Shown in pieces: positions 7,226 to 16,166 of a stretch of DNA of 64,000 bases. Where the stretch lies: the NCBI GenBank assembly GCA_963772825.1, contig CAVYYX010000014.1, positions 62,001 to 126,000 on the forward strand. Reading direction: 5' to 3'. This stretch comes from Desertimonas sp963772825. GTDB taxonomy: Bacteria; Actinomycetota; Acidimicrobiia; Acidimicrobiales; Ilumatobacteraceae. Each line of letters opens with the position of its first letter. Positions within the stretch are counted from its first letter, which is position 1. The notes beneath the pieces were generated by a model. That model saw nothing but the letters and a program-made list of their open reading frames with translations, did not search any database and was not told the origin of the DNA. The translations under genes were made by a program, and so were the position numbers.

Positions 7226-8107
7226 GTGTCCTACGTGCGCACGGATGACGGCTGCCGAATCCACTACCGGGTGACAGGACGGTCGTCGGCCCCGCCCCTG
7301 CTGCTGATCCAGGGCCTCGGCATGGACAAGCACGGCTGGGACCTACAGCGGCTCGTCTTCTCCCTGAGATACCGCGTGATCGCCATCGACAACCGGGGTG
7401 CCGGGCGCAGCGACAAGCCGAGCGGCGACTACGACCTGCGCCAAATGGCTGGCGACGCCGTCGCGGTGCTCGACGAGGTCGGAGTCGAACAGGCCCACGT
7501 CGTCGGGGCGTCGATGGGCGGCGCCATCGCCCAGCTCATCGCCGTCCTCTGGCCGCAACGAGTTCGTTCGCTGACGCTCGTCTGCACGTCGTGTAGCAAC
7601 CAGCCGTGGCGCAAAGAGCTGTTGCAGTCGTGGGCATGGGACGCCCAGCGTCACGGCATGGGAACGATGGCCGGGCATGCCGCCCGGTGGGTGATCGGAC
7701 CGCGGTCGTTCCGCCGACTCGTACCCGTCGTCGGCTGGCTCGGTCCGCTCGGATTCGGTCGGTCGACCGAGGCGTTCGCCGCCCAGGTCAAAGCGATCCT
7801 CGCCGCTGACGAGTCGCTCGCCGAGATGCTGGCGACGATTTCGGTTCCGACCCTCGTCGTCGTCGGCAATCAGGACATCCTCACGCCTCGTGGTGACAGC
7901 GAGGAGCTCGCCGAGGCGATCCCGACCGCCGAGCTCGTCGTCATCAGCGGCGCGGCACACGGCCTGATGATCGAGCACGCCACGACGTTCAACCGGATCC
8001 TCGGCGAGTTCCTGACCCGCGCCGAGCGCGCCTACCTGGATGGCGACCTCTTCGACGGGGGTGTGGAGGCAGAGGCCGGGGAGGACGTGTTGGCCGGTCG
8101 GGGCTAG
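7226..8107 (+). CDS. Alpha/beta hydrolase
   Basis: A 293-residue alpha/beta-hydrolase fold enzyme. It has the oxyanion-hole strand LLLIQGLGMDKHGWD, the DNRGAGRSDKP loop, the nucleophile elbow GASMGG (Ser at about residue 95), the acid region LVVVGNQDILTPRGDSEEL and the catalytic His in SGAAHGLMIEH. GTG 7226 was chosen because it follows the preceding stop by one base and the protein begins YVRTDDGCRIHYRVTG, as relatives do. The substrate is unknown; candidates are esters or lactones. Its 3' end overlaps the converging gene by 4 bases. Confidence 0.85.
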   Translation: MSYVRTDDGCRIHYRVTGRSSAPPLLLIQGLGMDKHGWDLQRLVFSLRYRVIAIDNRGAGRSDKPSGDYDLRQMAGDAVAVLDEVGVEQAHVVGASMGGAIAQLIAVLWPQRVRSLTLVCTSCSNQPWRKELLQSWAWDAQRHGMGTMAGHAARWVIGPRSFRRLVPVVGWLGPLGFGRSTEAFAAQVKAILAADESLAEMLATISVPTLVVVGNQDILTPRGDSEELAEAIPTAELVVISGAAHGLMIEHATTFNRILGEFLTRAERAYLDGDLFDGGVEAEAGEDVLAGRG

Positions 8108-8691
8108 CAGGCCACTGCGACGATGGCTTGTTCGCTGAGGTCGTAGATCGAGACGAACTCGGTGCCGTGCTCGTCGAGGAAGTCGGCGAACGACGCCGAG
8201 TCGGGGTCGCACTCGGTGCGATCGATGACCTGGGCGTAGGGCACCTCCCAGCCGTTCACGAGGCGGGCAAAGCCGTCCTCCAGTTCGACGATCGCTGGCA
8301 GCTCGAAGCGGAATTCGGCGCCGCGCATCGGCATCAGGGCGAACCACACGATCGTGTCACCCAGTGACTGGCCAAGCACGGCGCATTGGTACGACTCGGT
8401 CAGGTTCTCGCACTGCACGACGCCGGGCGTGCCCGGGAACACGGTGACGTTCTGCCCGTTCGGCATCGTCAGCGTGAGGTTGCCGCTGACCGTGTCGTTG
8501 GCGGTCATCGCGAACCCGTCGGCGTCGATCGAGGCGACGAGCGAGATGAAGTCCATCCGCCGGACGTCGGCGTCGTCGGCGCTGGCGGCCCCGGAGCCCC
8601 CCTGTCGCGAACCGAGGATGTAGACGACGAGGGCGAAGGCGCAGACAGCGACCAGCGCGGCGACGAACCGCCACGAGAGGACCTGCCGCAT
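8104..8691 (-). CDS. Membrane-anchored extracytoplasmic protein of unknown function
   Basis: A 195-residue product with a short basic N-terminus, one transmembrane helix (about residues 8-27, FVAALVAVCAFALVVYIL) and an extracellular part rich in acidic and beta-forming residues. Four or five cysteines (VQCENLTESYQC, TECDPD, C-terminal AVAC) may form disulfides. It begins directly after hemL on the same strand but has its own leaderless -10 (8699-8704). No family was recognised. Confidence 0.7.
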   Translation of the reverse strand: MRQVLSWRFVAALVAVCAFALVVYILGSRQGGSGAASADDADVRRMDFISLVASIDADGFAMTANDTVSGNLTLTMPNGQNVTVFPGTPGVVQCENLTESYQCAVLGQSLGDTIVWFALMPMRGAEFRFELPAIVELEDGFARLVNGWEVPYAQVIDRTECDPDSASFADFLDEHGTEFVSIYDLSEQAIVAVAC

Positions 8692-10050
8692 TCAGCCCAG
8701 GGTACCGGTGGCCGCCGCGGCGTTCCGGGCAGCCCGCCCGGCGGCGTCGCCGATCTCCTCGATCACGGCATCGTCGTGGCCGAGCCCGACGAAGATCGCT
8801 TCGTAGGCGCCCGGCGCCATCGCTACCCCCTCGGCGAGCATCGCCTGGAAGAACGCCGCGTACGCCCGCTCGTCGGTTCGCCGGGCACCGTCGAAGTCGA
8901 CCGGCGCCGGGACGTCGCCGCACACGATGCCGACCAGCGTGCCGACGACCGGGAAGGAGGCCGCGAAGCCGGCTGCCGCGCAGGCGTCGCGCAACAGCGC
9001 GGCCAACCGCCGGGCACGGGCCGCAAGCTCGATGTAGACATCCGCGGTCAGCTCGCCGAGGGCGGCGAGCCCAGCGGCGGTGGCCAGCGGGTTGCCCGCC
9101 AGCGTGCCGGCATGGAAGACGGCGCCGAGCGGGGTGAGCGTCTCCATCACGTCGCGCCGCCCACCGATCGCCCCAATCGGCAGGCCGCCGCCGATCACCT
9201 TGCCGAACGCCGTCAGGTCGGGGGTCACGTCGTACTTGGCCTGGGCTCCGCCGGGATCGATGCGGAACCCGGTGATCACCTCGTCGAAGACGAGCAGCGC
9301 TCCGACCCGATCGCACTCGTCGCGCAGGCCCTCGAGGAAGCCGGGCTGCGGGGCGACGACACCCATGTTGGCGGCGATCGGCTCGACGATGACGGCGGCA
9401 ACCGACTCGTCGAGTTGGGGCACCTGGTTGTACGGGACGACGAGCGTCTCGGCGACCGCCCCGGCGGGCACTCCGGCCGTCCCGGGGATCCCCAGCGTGG
9501 CGACCCCGCTGCCCCCGGCGGCGAGCAGGGCATCGGTGGCTCCGTGGAAGTTGCCGTGAAAGGACACGATCCGGTCCCGCCCGGTGAAGCCGCGGGCGAG
9601 CCGCACGACCGTGCTCGTCGCCTCCGTCCCCGAGTTCATCAGGCGGGCCTGTTCACAGCTCGCGACGCGGCCCGTGATCTCCAGAGCGAGCTTCATCTCG
9701 CGTGGTGTCGGCGCCCCGTACGAGGTGCCATCGCCGACGGCCGTGCGGACCGCTGCGGTGACCGCCGGGTGAGCGTGGCCAAGGATCACCGCCCCATAGC
9801 TCTGCACGAGATCGATGTACCGGCGACCCTCGACGTCGAAGACGTACGGGCCCGCCGCGCGAGCAACGACGTAGGGCTCTCCACCGACCGCCTTGAAGGC
9901 GCGAATCGACGAGTTGACCCCGCCGGGGATCGCCGCCACCGAGCGGGCGAACATGGCGTGGTTCGACGGGACACCCTGTCCGGTGCACACCACCGGGTCA
10001 CATCCGGCGGCGAGGCAGGCGTCAGGATCGCAGTACGGAATCGCGGTCAC
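8692..10050 (-). CDS. hemL: Glutamate-1-semialdehyde 2,1-aminomutase with Cys-rich N-terminal extension
   Basis: PLP enzyme converting glutamate-1-semialdehyde to 5-aminolevulinate, the last step of the C5 route begun by HemA in this operon. Signatures: IPGGVNSSIRAF, the NSGTEATS phosphate-binding loop, the FDEVITGFR Asp, and the PLP Lys in LTAFGKVIGGGLP. GTG 10050 overlaps the hemB stop as GTGA, so translation coupled to hemB gives 452 residues with about 22 extra residues before the usual start. The extension has Cys7, Cys12, Cys17 and Cys22, a regular CX4CX4CX4C. The next possible starts are GTG codons at V20/V21. It is the promoter-distal hem gene here. Confidence 0.92.
   Translation of the reverse strand: MTAIPYCDPDACLAAGCDPVVCTGQGVPSNHAMFARSVAAIPGGVNSSIRAFKAVGGEPYVVARAAGPYVFDVEGRRYIDLVQSYGAVILGHAHPAVTAAVRTAVGDGTSYGAPTPREMKLALEITGRVASCEQARLMNSGTEATSTVVRLARGFTGRDRIVSFHGNFHGATDALLAAGGSGVATLGIPGTAGVPAGAVAETLVVPYNQVPQLDESVAAVIVEPIAANMGVVAPQPGFLEGLRDECDRVGALLVFDEVITGFRIDPGGAQAKYDVTPDLTAFGKVIGGGLPIGAIGGRRDVMETLTPLGAVFHAGTLAGNPLATAAGLAALGELTADVYIELAARARRLAALLRDACAAAGFAASFPVVGTLVGIVCGDVPAPVDFDGARRTDERAYAAFFQAMLAEGVAMAPGAYEAIFVGLGHDDAVIEEIGDAAGRAARNAAAATGTLG
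8699..8704 (-). promoter_or_regulatory. -10 hexamer TACCCT for the membrane-anchored protein
   Basis: On the minus strand TACCCT is 7 bases before ATG 8691, inside the 3' end of hemL. Confidence 0.4.
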
Positions 10051-11045
10051 GAACGACCGGGACCCTCGGCGAACCATCTGGTGAAGTACGTGAGGATGAT
10101 GTCGGCACCGGCTCGCTTGATCGCCGTGAGGTGCTCGAGGGCCACCGCGTCGTGATCGATCCACCCATTGGCGGCGGCGGCTTTGACCATCGCGTACTCG
10201 CCGCTCACGTGATACGCCGCCAACGGCACCGCGACCCGGCGGCGGGCGGCGGCGATGATGTCGAGATACGCCAGCGCCGGCTTGATCATCACGAGGTCGG
10301 CGCCCTCGGCGATGTCGGCGTCGATCTCGCGCAAGGCCTCGCCGCCGTTGCGCCAATCCTGCTGATGGCCCTTGCGGTCGCCGCCACCGACGATCGTCAC
10401 GTCGACGGCGTCTCGGAACGGCCCGTACAGCGCGCTGGCGAACTTCGCCGCGTAGGCGAGGATCGCCACGTCCGTGAAACCCTCGGCGTCGAGCGCCTGG
10501 CGAATGCGGGCGACCTGCCCGTCCATCATCCCGCTCGGAGCGACGACGGCGGCGCCGGCCGCGGCTTGGGCGACAGCGACCTTGGCGTAGATCTCCAAGG
10601 TGGCGTCGTTGTCGACGCGGCCACGAGCATCGAGCACCCCGCAGTGGCCGTGGTCGGTGTACTCGTCGATGCACAGGTCAGCGATCAGCACGACCTCGTC
10701 GCCGACGTCGTCGCGCAGGTCGGCGAGGGCCAGCTGGGCGATGCCGTCGGGGTCGTAGGCGCCGCTCCCGGAGGCGTCCTTGTGGGCCGGCACGCCGAAC
10801 AGCACGATGCCCTTGACGCCGAGGGCGGCCAGCTCGGCAACCTCTTTGCGCAGGCTCTCCCGGGTGTGCTGCACGACGCCGGGCAGCGACCGAATCGGCT
10901 GTGCCTCGGCGATCCCTTGGCGCACGAACAGCGGGGCGATCAGGTCGGCAGTCCGCACGGTCGTCTCGGCGACGAGGTCGCGCAGCGCCGGTGTGGTGCG
11001 CAAGCGGCGGAGCCTGGAGACCGGAAAGTCAGCCATCGGGTTCAT
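10047..11045 (-). CDS. hemB: Delta-aminolevulinic acid dehydratase (porphobilinogen synthase)
   Basis: Condenses two 5-aminolevulinate molecules to porphobilinogen. The 332-residue protein has both active-site lysines (YAAKFASALYGPF and MIKPALAYLDII) and the PSGMMDG segment. The metal-binding stretch reads C125-x-D127-x7-C135, with Asp where zinc enzymes such as that of E. coli have the middle Cys. The start overlaps the hemD stop by ATGA and its stop overlaps the hemL start by GTGA, so it is a tightly coupled internal gene of the hem operon. Confidence 0.96.
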   Translation of the reverse strand: MNPMADFPVSRLRRLRTTPALRDLVAETTVRTADLIAPLFVRQGIAEAQPIRSLPGVVQHTRESLRKEVAELAALGVKGIVLFGVPAHKDASGSGAYDPDGIAQLALADLRDDVGDEVVLIADLCIDEYTDHGHCGVLDARGRVDNDATLEIYAKVAVAQAAAGAAVVAPSGMMDGQVARIRQALDAEGFTDVAILAYAAKFASALYGPFRDAVDVTIVGGGDRKGHQQDWRNGGEALREIDADIAEGADLVMIKPALAYLDIIAAARRRVAVPLAAYHVSGEYAMVKAAAANGWIDHDAVALEHLTAIKRAGADIILTYFTRWFAEGPGRS

Positions 11046-11779
11046 CGTACGGGCAGTGCGGCGACGACCGCAGCGACGACCGCGTCGTCGGTGGGCTCGT
11101 CAGCAACGGCGGCGACGGGGAGGTCGTGGGCCGCCGCGACCACGGCGGTGCGACGTCCGATCGTGACGACGGCTGCGGCTACCGCCGACCACCGCGACGA
11201 AACGGCCGTTGACCACGCCTCCACGGCCGAGCCGCTGGCCACCACGACGGCGTCCGCTCCGGCAAGCACCTCGAGCTGCACCGCGTCGGGCGCCAGCGGG
11301 CGAGTCGTATAGGCCTCGACGGCCGTGACGTCGTGTCCCGCCGCCCGTAACCCGACAGCGAGGCGCTCGCCGGCGCGGTCCGCCTGGGCAAGCAGCACTC
11401 GCGTCGGCGATGACGGGAAGACCGCTAGCAGCCCGTCGCTGTTGGCCTCCGGCGGAACGAGGTCGACCGGCCGACCGGCGCGCCCTTCGAGCGCCGCGGC
11501 CGTGGCCCGCCCGACCGCTGCGAGGCGGACGTCGGGTACACGGACGACAGCGTCGCCGACCGCCGCTGCGCCGTTCGCCGAGGTGACCACCAACCAGTCG
11601 AAGTTGCCAAGCGCGTCGAGAGCGCCGCGAAGCGCCGCCCCGCCGTCGTCGGGCGGTCCGATGGCGATCAACGGGACGTGGGCGACAGTCGCCCCTTCGG
11701 CGGCGAGGCGGGCGGCAAGGGTCCCTGGCGACGGACGTGTCACGACCACGGTGCGCCCAGCGAGGACGTGATTCACCAC
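11042..11779 (-). CDS. hemD: Uroporphyrinogen-III synthase
   Basis: Cyclises hydroxymethylbilane to uroporphyrinogen III. About 245 residues, poorly conserved as is usual for HemD. Visible are the N-terminal GRTVVVTRP strand, LVVTSANGAAAV in the middle, and DAVVVASGSAVEAW plus a VVTIGRRTAVVAA segment near the C-terminus. GTG 11779 or 11776 are the candidate starts, 1-5 bases after the hemC stop. Its stop overlaps hemB by ATGA. Position between hemC and hemB makes the assignment secure. Confidence 0.9.
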   Translation of the reverse strand: MVNHVLAGRTVVVTRPSPGTLAARLAAEGATVAHVPLIAIGPPDDGGAALRGALDALGNFDWLVVTSANGAAAVGDAVVRVPDVRLAAVGRATAAALEGRAGRPVDLVPPEANSDGLLAVFPSSPTRVLLAQADRAGERLAVGLRAAGHDVTAVEAYTTRPLAPDAVQLEVLAGADAVVVASGSAVEAWSTAVSSRWSAVAAAVVTIGRRTAVVAAAHDLPVAAVADEPTDDAVVAAVVAALPVR

Positions 11780-11780
11780 G

Positions 11781-12668
11781 TCATCGACCGACGAACGCCC
11801 GGGCCCGCCTGGCGAGGTCCGCGGCGCGCGAGGCGGCGCCGTCAAGGTCGTCGGGTACGACGATCGTCTCGCGGAAGGCCGGCGTGCCAATTGGTTGCTC
11901 GCTGGCAAGGAACGCATGCAGCATCCCGTCGACGCAATAGCCGCCGAGCGGCAACGTACAGCCGGCGCCCAGCTCGGCGAGGAAGGAGCGTTCGGTGGTC
12001 ACGGCGAACCGAGTCGACGGATCGTCGACGGTGGCGAGCACGCTGCGCGTCGCAGCGTCGTCGGCCCGGCACTCCACGGCGACGCACCCTTGGCCGACCG
12101 CCGGGACGAAGACGGTGGGGTCGAGGCGCTCGGCGATGCGTGCGGTCAGGCCGAGCACCTCGAGGGCCGCCACGGCGATGACGATCGCCCCACCGTCGGG
12201 CACCTGCTCGAGGCGCCGGGCGATGTTGCCGCGCAGCTCGACGAATCGAAGATCCGGGCGAACTGCGGCGAGCTGAGCGTGGCGGCGCACCGAGCCGGTC
12301 GCCACGACGGCGCCGGCGTCGAGTCCGGCGAGCGGCAATCCGACGAGGGCGTCGGCAGCATCGCGCCTGGCGCAAAATGCGGCGAGGCACAACTCGTCAG
12401 GAGACTCGCTCGGGAGGTCTTTGGCGGAGTGCACGGCGGCATCGGCGCGACCGTCGAGCACGGCTTGCTGGACCTCCTTGACGAATACGCCCTGGCCGCC
12501 GATCGTGTGCAGCGGCACCTGCTGCTTGCGGTCTCCCGTCGTCTCCACGAAGACCAACTCCGTCGGCCGCCGAGCGACCGCCGTGATCGCCGCGGCGACG
12601 ACCTCAGCCTGGGTTCTGGCCTGCGGGCTGGCGCGGGTCGCCAGGCGGAGCGGTGCCGCCACCGTCAC
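11781..12668 (-). CDS. hemC: Hydroxymethylbilane synthase (porphobilinogen deaminase)
   Basis: Polymerises four porphobilinogens to hydroxymethylbilane using a covalently bound dipyrromethane cofactor. The 295-residue protein shows LRLATRASPQA, the VHSAKDLPSE catalytic region, an RRHAQL stretch, and the cofactor cysteine in ELGAGCTLPLGGY. GTG start 12668 lies 3 bases after the hemA stop. Confidence 0.96.
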   Translation of the reverse strand: MTVAAPLRLATRASPQARTQAEVVAAAITAVARRPTELVFVETTGDRKQQVPLHTIGGQGVFVKEVQQAVLDGRADAAVHSAKDLPSESPDELCLAAFCARRDAADALVGLPLAGLDAGAVVATGSVRRHAQLAAVRPDLRFVELRGNIARRLEQVPDGGAIVIAVAALEVLGLTARIAERLDPTVFVPAVGQGCVAVECRADDAATRSVLATVDDPSTRFAVTTERSFLAELGAGCTLPLGGYCVDGMLHAFLASEQPIGTPAFRETIVVPDDLDGAASRAADLARRARAFVGR

Positions 12669-12671
12669 TCG

Positions 12672-13928
12672 TCAGCGTGAGCCGAGGTCGAAGAGTTCGC
12701 TGACGGCGGCGGCGTTGCGTTCACCCTGAGGCGTGCCGGCGTCGTGACGCAGCCGCACCGACGGTTGGTGCAGCAGTTTGGCGACGATCGACTTGGTCAG
12801 CGCCTCGACGGCTTCGTGGTGCTCCGCACCGAGTTCTCCGAGACGCGATGAGAAGCGCTGCACCTCGGCGCTGCGGATCTGCTCGGCGCGATCGTGGAGG
12901 CGGGCGACGAGGGGCGCCGCCTGCCGCGCCGTCGCGTCGAGGAGGAAGTGCTCGAGTTGGTCGGCGACGATGTCGCGCACCCGGTCTGCTTCTGCGGCCC
13001 GAGCGGCGCGCCCGCGCTCGGCCCAGGCCCTCACGTCGTCGAGGTCGAGCACCGTCACGCCAGCCAGCCCGGCGACGGCGCGGTCGACGTTGCGGGGCAA
13101 GGCGATGTCGACGATGAGCAGCATGCCGCCCTTCCACGACGCCAGCGTGTCGGCGGTGATCAGGCCCTCGGAGCCCGCAACGCACGTGAGCACGACGTCG
13201 CTTCCGGCGATCGCGTCGGGCAGCTCGCCGAAGTCAGCCACGCCACCGTCGATCGCCGCGGCGAGCTGATGCCCGCGGTCGACGCTGCGGTTGACCACCG
13301 TGATGTTCGTCGCCCCGGCCTTGCGCAGCGACGTGGCGACGCCGGCGCCCAGGTCACCGGCGCCGACGACGAGCACGTGCTGCCCAGCGAGCGTGTCGAA
13401 GCGATCGGCGGCGAGCTCGACCGCGGCCTGGCTGATCGACGCGGTGCCACGCCCGATGGCCGTCTCGGAGCGGGCCCGCTTGCCCGTGCGCAATGCGTGG
13501 CGGAACAGCAGATCGAGAGTCGAGCTCACGCCACCGGCTTCCCCGGCGATCTGCCACGCCGAGCGCACCTGGCCGAGAATCTCGCTCTCACCGAGCACGA
13601 ACGAGTCGAGGCCGGCGGCGACCTTGAACAGGTGGGTCGCCGCGGCGTCGTCGTGCAGCGCCAGCAGATGAGGGTGCAGCTCGTTGAGCGACAGGTGGCC
13701 GACGGTGGCGAGGAACTCGGTGACGTCGGCGTATGCCCCGTGGAACCGCTCGGCGACGAGGTAGACCTCGGTGCGACCACAGGTCGACAAGATGGCGACC
13801 TCGCGGATCGTGTCGCGCTGGGCGAGCCCGGCGACCGACTTGGCGACATCGTCGGGAGCGATGGCCAGCCGCTCGAGCACAGCAAGCGGCGCAGTGCGAT
13901 GGTTCACACCGATGACGACGATCGACAT
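12672..13928 (-). CDS. hemA: Glutamyl-tRNA reductase
   Basis: Reduces glutamyl-tRNA to glutamate-1-semialdehyde with NADPH, the committed step of C5 haem synthesis. The 418-residue protein has the GVNHRTAPL start, the catalytic Cys in LSTCGRTEVY, the GESEILGQVR segment, a Rossmann domain (VLVVGAGDLG) and the C-terminal dimerisation helix. It follows rex by 11 bases. An additional leaderless -10 (TAGGCT, 13937-13942) lies in the rex stop region, so hemA may also be transcribed independently of rex. Confidence 0.96.
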   Translation of the reverse strand: MSIVVIGVNHRTAPLAVLERLAIAPDDVAKSVAGLAQRDTIREVAILSTCGRTEVYLVAERFHGAYADVTEFLATVGHLSLNELHPHLLALHDDAAATHLFKVAAGLDSFVLGESEILGQVRSAWQIAGEAGGVSSTLDLLFRHALRTGKRARSETAIGRGTASISQAAVELAADRFDTLAGQHVLVVGAGDLGAGVATSLRKAGATNITVVNRSVDRGHQLAAAIDGGVADFGELPDAIAGSDVVLTCVAGSEGLITADTLASWKGGMLLIVDIALPRNVDRAVAGLAGVTVLDLDDVRAWAERGRAARAAEADRVRDIVADQLEHFLLDATARQAAPLVARLHDRAEQIRSAEVQRFSSRLGELGAEHHEAVEALTKSIVAKLLHQPSVRLRHDAGTPQGERNAAAVSELFDLGSR

Positions 13929-13936
13929 GTGTGACC

Positions 13937-13942
13937 AGCCTA
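13937..13942 (-). promoter_or_regulatory. -10 hexamer TAGGCT, internal promoter of hemA
   Basis: Minus-strand TAGGCT 8 bases before ATG 13928, overlapping the rex stop codon. It could let hemACDBL escape Rex autoregulation. Confidence 0.4.
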
Positions 13943-14620
13943 CCCGCCGTGGGCGAGCTGGGCCCGTGGCGTGGCCAGGGCCGCGGCCGCGCGGCGCTGC
14001 TCGTAGTAGCTGAGGATCTGCAGTTCGACGGCGAGGTCGACCTTGCGCACGCTGACGGTCGATGGGACGGTGAGCAGCACGGCGGCGAAGTTGAGGATGC
14101 TCGAGATCCCAGCCGCGACGAGGCGGTCGGCGGCGAGCTGCGCAGCCGGGGCCGGCGTGGCGACGACGCCGATCGACACGTGGCAGCGCCGCACGATCGC
14201 CGCCAGCTCGGTGACCGGGCGGACCTCGATCTCGCCGATCTTCGTCCCCACCTTCGCCGGGTCGACGTCGACGATGCCGGCGACCGGGTAGCCGCGCTCG
14301 CGGAAGCCGCCGTAGCCGGCAAGCGCCTGGCCGAGGTTGCCGGCGCCGACGATGACGACCGGCCAGTCGTGGTCGAGGCCCAGCTCGCGGCGGAACTGGT
14401 AGATGAGGTACTCGACGTCGTAACCCACGCCGCGGACGCCATAGGTGCCGAGGTAGCTGAGGTCCTTGCGGACCTTCGCGGCATTGACCCCGGCGAGGTC
14501 AGCGAGTTCCTCCGACGAAAGGTTGACGACGCCGGCGTCGAGCGACTCCGTGAGCAGGCGCAGATAATCGGGTAGACGAGCAACCGTCGCCTCGGGAATG
14601 CGCCGTCCGCTCGCACCCAT
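13940..14620 (-). CDS. rex: Redox-sensing transcriptional repressor Rex
   Basis: Represses respiratory genes when NAD+ predominates and releases DNA when NADH rises. The 226-residue protein has an N-terminal winged helix (RLPDYLRLLTES...LSSEELADLAGVNAAKVRKDLSYLG), the GxGxxG NAD site VIVGAGNLGQALAGY, and the typical IGVVATPAPAAQ segment. ATG 14620 was chosen over GTG 14656 because a TATGGT -10 lies 8 bases upstream and the Rex operator would otherwise be inside the gene. In Streptomyces rex heads a rex-hemACD operon; here hemB and hemL follow. Confidence 0.95.
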   Translation of the reverse strand: MGASGRRIPEATVARLPDYLRLLTESLDAGVVNLSSEELADLAGVNAAKVRKDLSYLGTYGVRGVGYDVEYLIYQFRRELGLDHDWPVVIVGAGNLGQALAGYGGFRERGYPVAGIVDVDPAKVGTKIGEIEVRPVTELAAIVRRCHVSIGVVATPAPAAQLAADRLVAAGISSILNFAAVLLTVPSTVSVRKVDLAVELQILSYYEQRRAAAALATPRAQLAHGG

Positions 14621-14628
14621 TGCCAATG

Positions 14629-14657
14629 ACCATACGCCGCTCGTGCGCGAATTCACA
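14629..14657 (-). promoter_or_regulatory. rex promoter with probable Rex operator
   Basis: On the minus strand: TGTGAA (14657-14652), 17-base spacer, TATGGT -10 (14634-14629), then 8 bases to ATG 14620. The 16-mer 14657-14642 (TGTGAATTCGCGCACG) matches the Rex operator TGTGAAN4TTCACA fully in its first half and in CAC of the second. It overlaps the -35, so Rex binding would block its own promoter. The match is partial. Confidence 0.45.
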
Positions 14658-14663
14658 AGCCAG

Positions 14664-16166
14664 TCAGTGGTTCGAGACGTCGAGGGCGCGGCGCAGCAGC
14701 TTGCCGGCGGCGTTGCGGGGGAGCTCGTCGACGATCACGACTTTGGCCGGGCACTTGTAGCGGGCCAGCTGGAGGCGGGCGTGATCGATGAGCGTCTCCT
14801 CGTCGAGGTCGGCCCCGTCGACCACGACGACGAAGGCCTTGACCGCCTCGCCGGTGTGTGGGTGCGGGACGCCGACGACACCCGCCTCGGCCACGCCTGG
14901 GTGGCTGAGCAGGACCTCTTCGACCTCGGCAGGGAAGACGTTGAAGCCCGAGACGATGATGAGGTCCTTGGCGCGGTCGACGAGGTACACGAAGCCGTCC
15001 TCGTCGCAGTAGCCGAGGTCACCGGTGCGCAGCCAGCCATCGGCGGTGAGGACGCGCTCCGTGGCGGCCGGATCATCGAGGTAGCCAGCGAAAACGTTCG
15101 GTCCACGTACCCACAGCTCACCGGCGTCGCCGACGAGGACATCGTCGCCGTCCTCGTCGACGATGCGCAGGTCGATTCCGTCGAGCACGACGCCGACCGA
15201 CCCGTGACGCGGTTGCAGCCCTGCGGACGACGTGACCACGGGCGACGCCTCGGTGAGCCCATAGCCCTCGGCGACGACGAGCCCGAAGCGCTGCTCCAAC
15301 GATTCGGCCACGGCGACGGGGAGCTTGGAGGCCCCCGACGAGGCGATCCGGATCGATGAGAAGGAATTCTCCGGCGCCTCCGCGAACTGGCTGAACGCCA
15401 CCCATAAGGGCGGCGCCCCGAAGAGCACCGTGACGCCCCGTTCGGCGATCGACTCGATCGCCGTTGCCGGGTCGAAGCGCTGCACGAGCAGCAACGTCGC
15501 GCCGGACAACAGGGTCTGGCCGAGCACGACGTTGAGCCCGTACACGTGGTACAGCGGAATCACGCCGTAGGCGACATCGCCCGGAGCGAGGTGCTCGCGG
15601 CCCGATCGCGCTTGGTCGAGGTTGGCCCGCATGCTGCCATGAGTGAGCATCGCGGCACGCGGGGCGCCGGCCGTGCCGCTCGTGAACAGCAGGGCGGCGA
15701 GCTGCTCCGGCCGGACGTCGACCACGGGAACCGGATCCGCCGCCATCACCTGGGACGCCGCCACGGCACCTGGGAGCTCGGCGGCATCGGCAGCGATCAC
15801 CGTGCGAATCGTCGGAATCGAGGCACCGTCGAGGTCCCGCCAGGCGGCCGACCCGGCGCGGTCGACGACGGCGCCGATCGCTCCGACCGTCTCGATCTCG
15901 CGGGCCAATTCACCCGCCGGGCTTGTCGGGTTGAGCGGGACGGCCACCGCACCGATGCCGAGCAGGGCCAGGTAGGCGACGACAAACGGCACCCCGTTGC
16001 TGCACACGATGACGACCCGATCGCCGTCGGCGATGCCCTCGGCGCGGAACCCGCCGCGGGCGCGCCCGACCAGATCGGCCAGCTCGGCATAGGTCGTCGC
16101 CCGGTTGCGGCCGATGATCGCGACACTGTCGCCGGCGTGCCCCTCGATCATCTCGGCCAGGTTCAC
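14664..16166 (-). CDS. Long-chain fatty-acid--CoA ligase / AMP-dependent synthetase
   Basis: A 500-residue ANL-superfamily adenylating enzyme that activates a carboxylic acid to acyl-AMP and then acyl-CoA. Motifs: A3 P-loop LLFTSGTAGAP, the YGLTEASP motif, GWLRTGDLG with the ribose-binding Asp, and the C-terminal catalytic Lys in PRNAAGKLLRR. GTG 16166 is the start. It is a single gene with no acyl-CoA dehydrogenase neighbour; substrate length is not predictable from sequence alone. Confidence 0.88.
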   Translation of the reverse strand: MNLAEMIEGHAGDSVAIIGRNRATTYAELADLVGRARGGFRAEGIADGDRVVIVCSNGVPFVVAYLALLGIGAVAVPLNPTSPAGELAREIETVGAIGAVVDRAGSAAWRDLDGASIPTIRTVIAADAAELPGAVAASQVMAADPVPVVDVRPEQLAALLFTSGTAGAPRAAMLTHGSMRANLDQARSGREHLAPGDVAYGVIPLYHVYGLNVVLGQTLLSGATLLLVQRFDPATAIESIAERGVTVLFGAPPLWVAFSQFAEAPENSFSSIRIASSGASKLPVAVAESLEQRFGLVVAEGYGLTEASPVVTSSAGLQPRHGSVGVVLDGIDLRIVDEDGDDVLVGDAGELWVRGPNVFAGYLDDPAATERVLTADGWLRTGDLGYCDEDGFVYLVDRAKDLIIVSGFNVFPAEVEEVLLSHPGVAEAGVVGVPHPHTGEAVKAFVVVVDGADLDEETLIDHARLQLARYKCPAKVVIVDELPRNAAGKLLRRALDVSNH

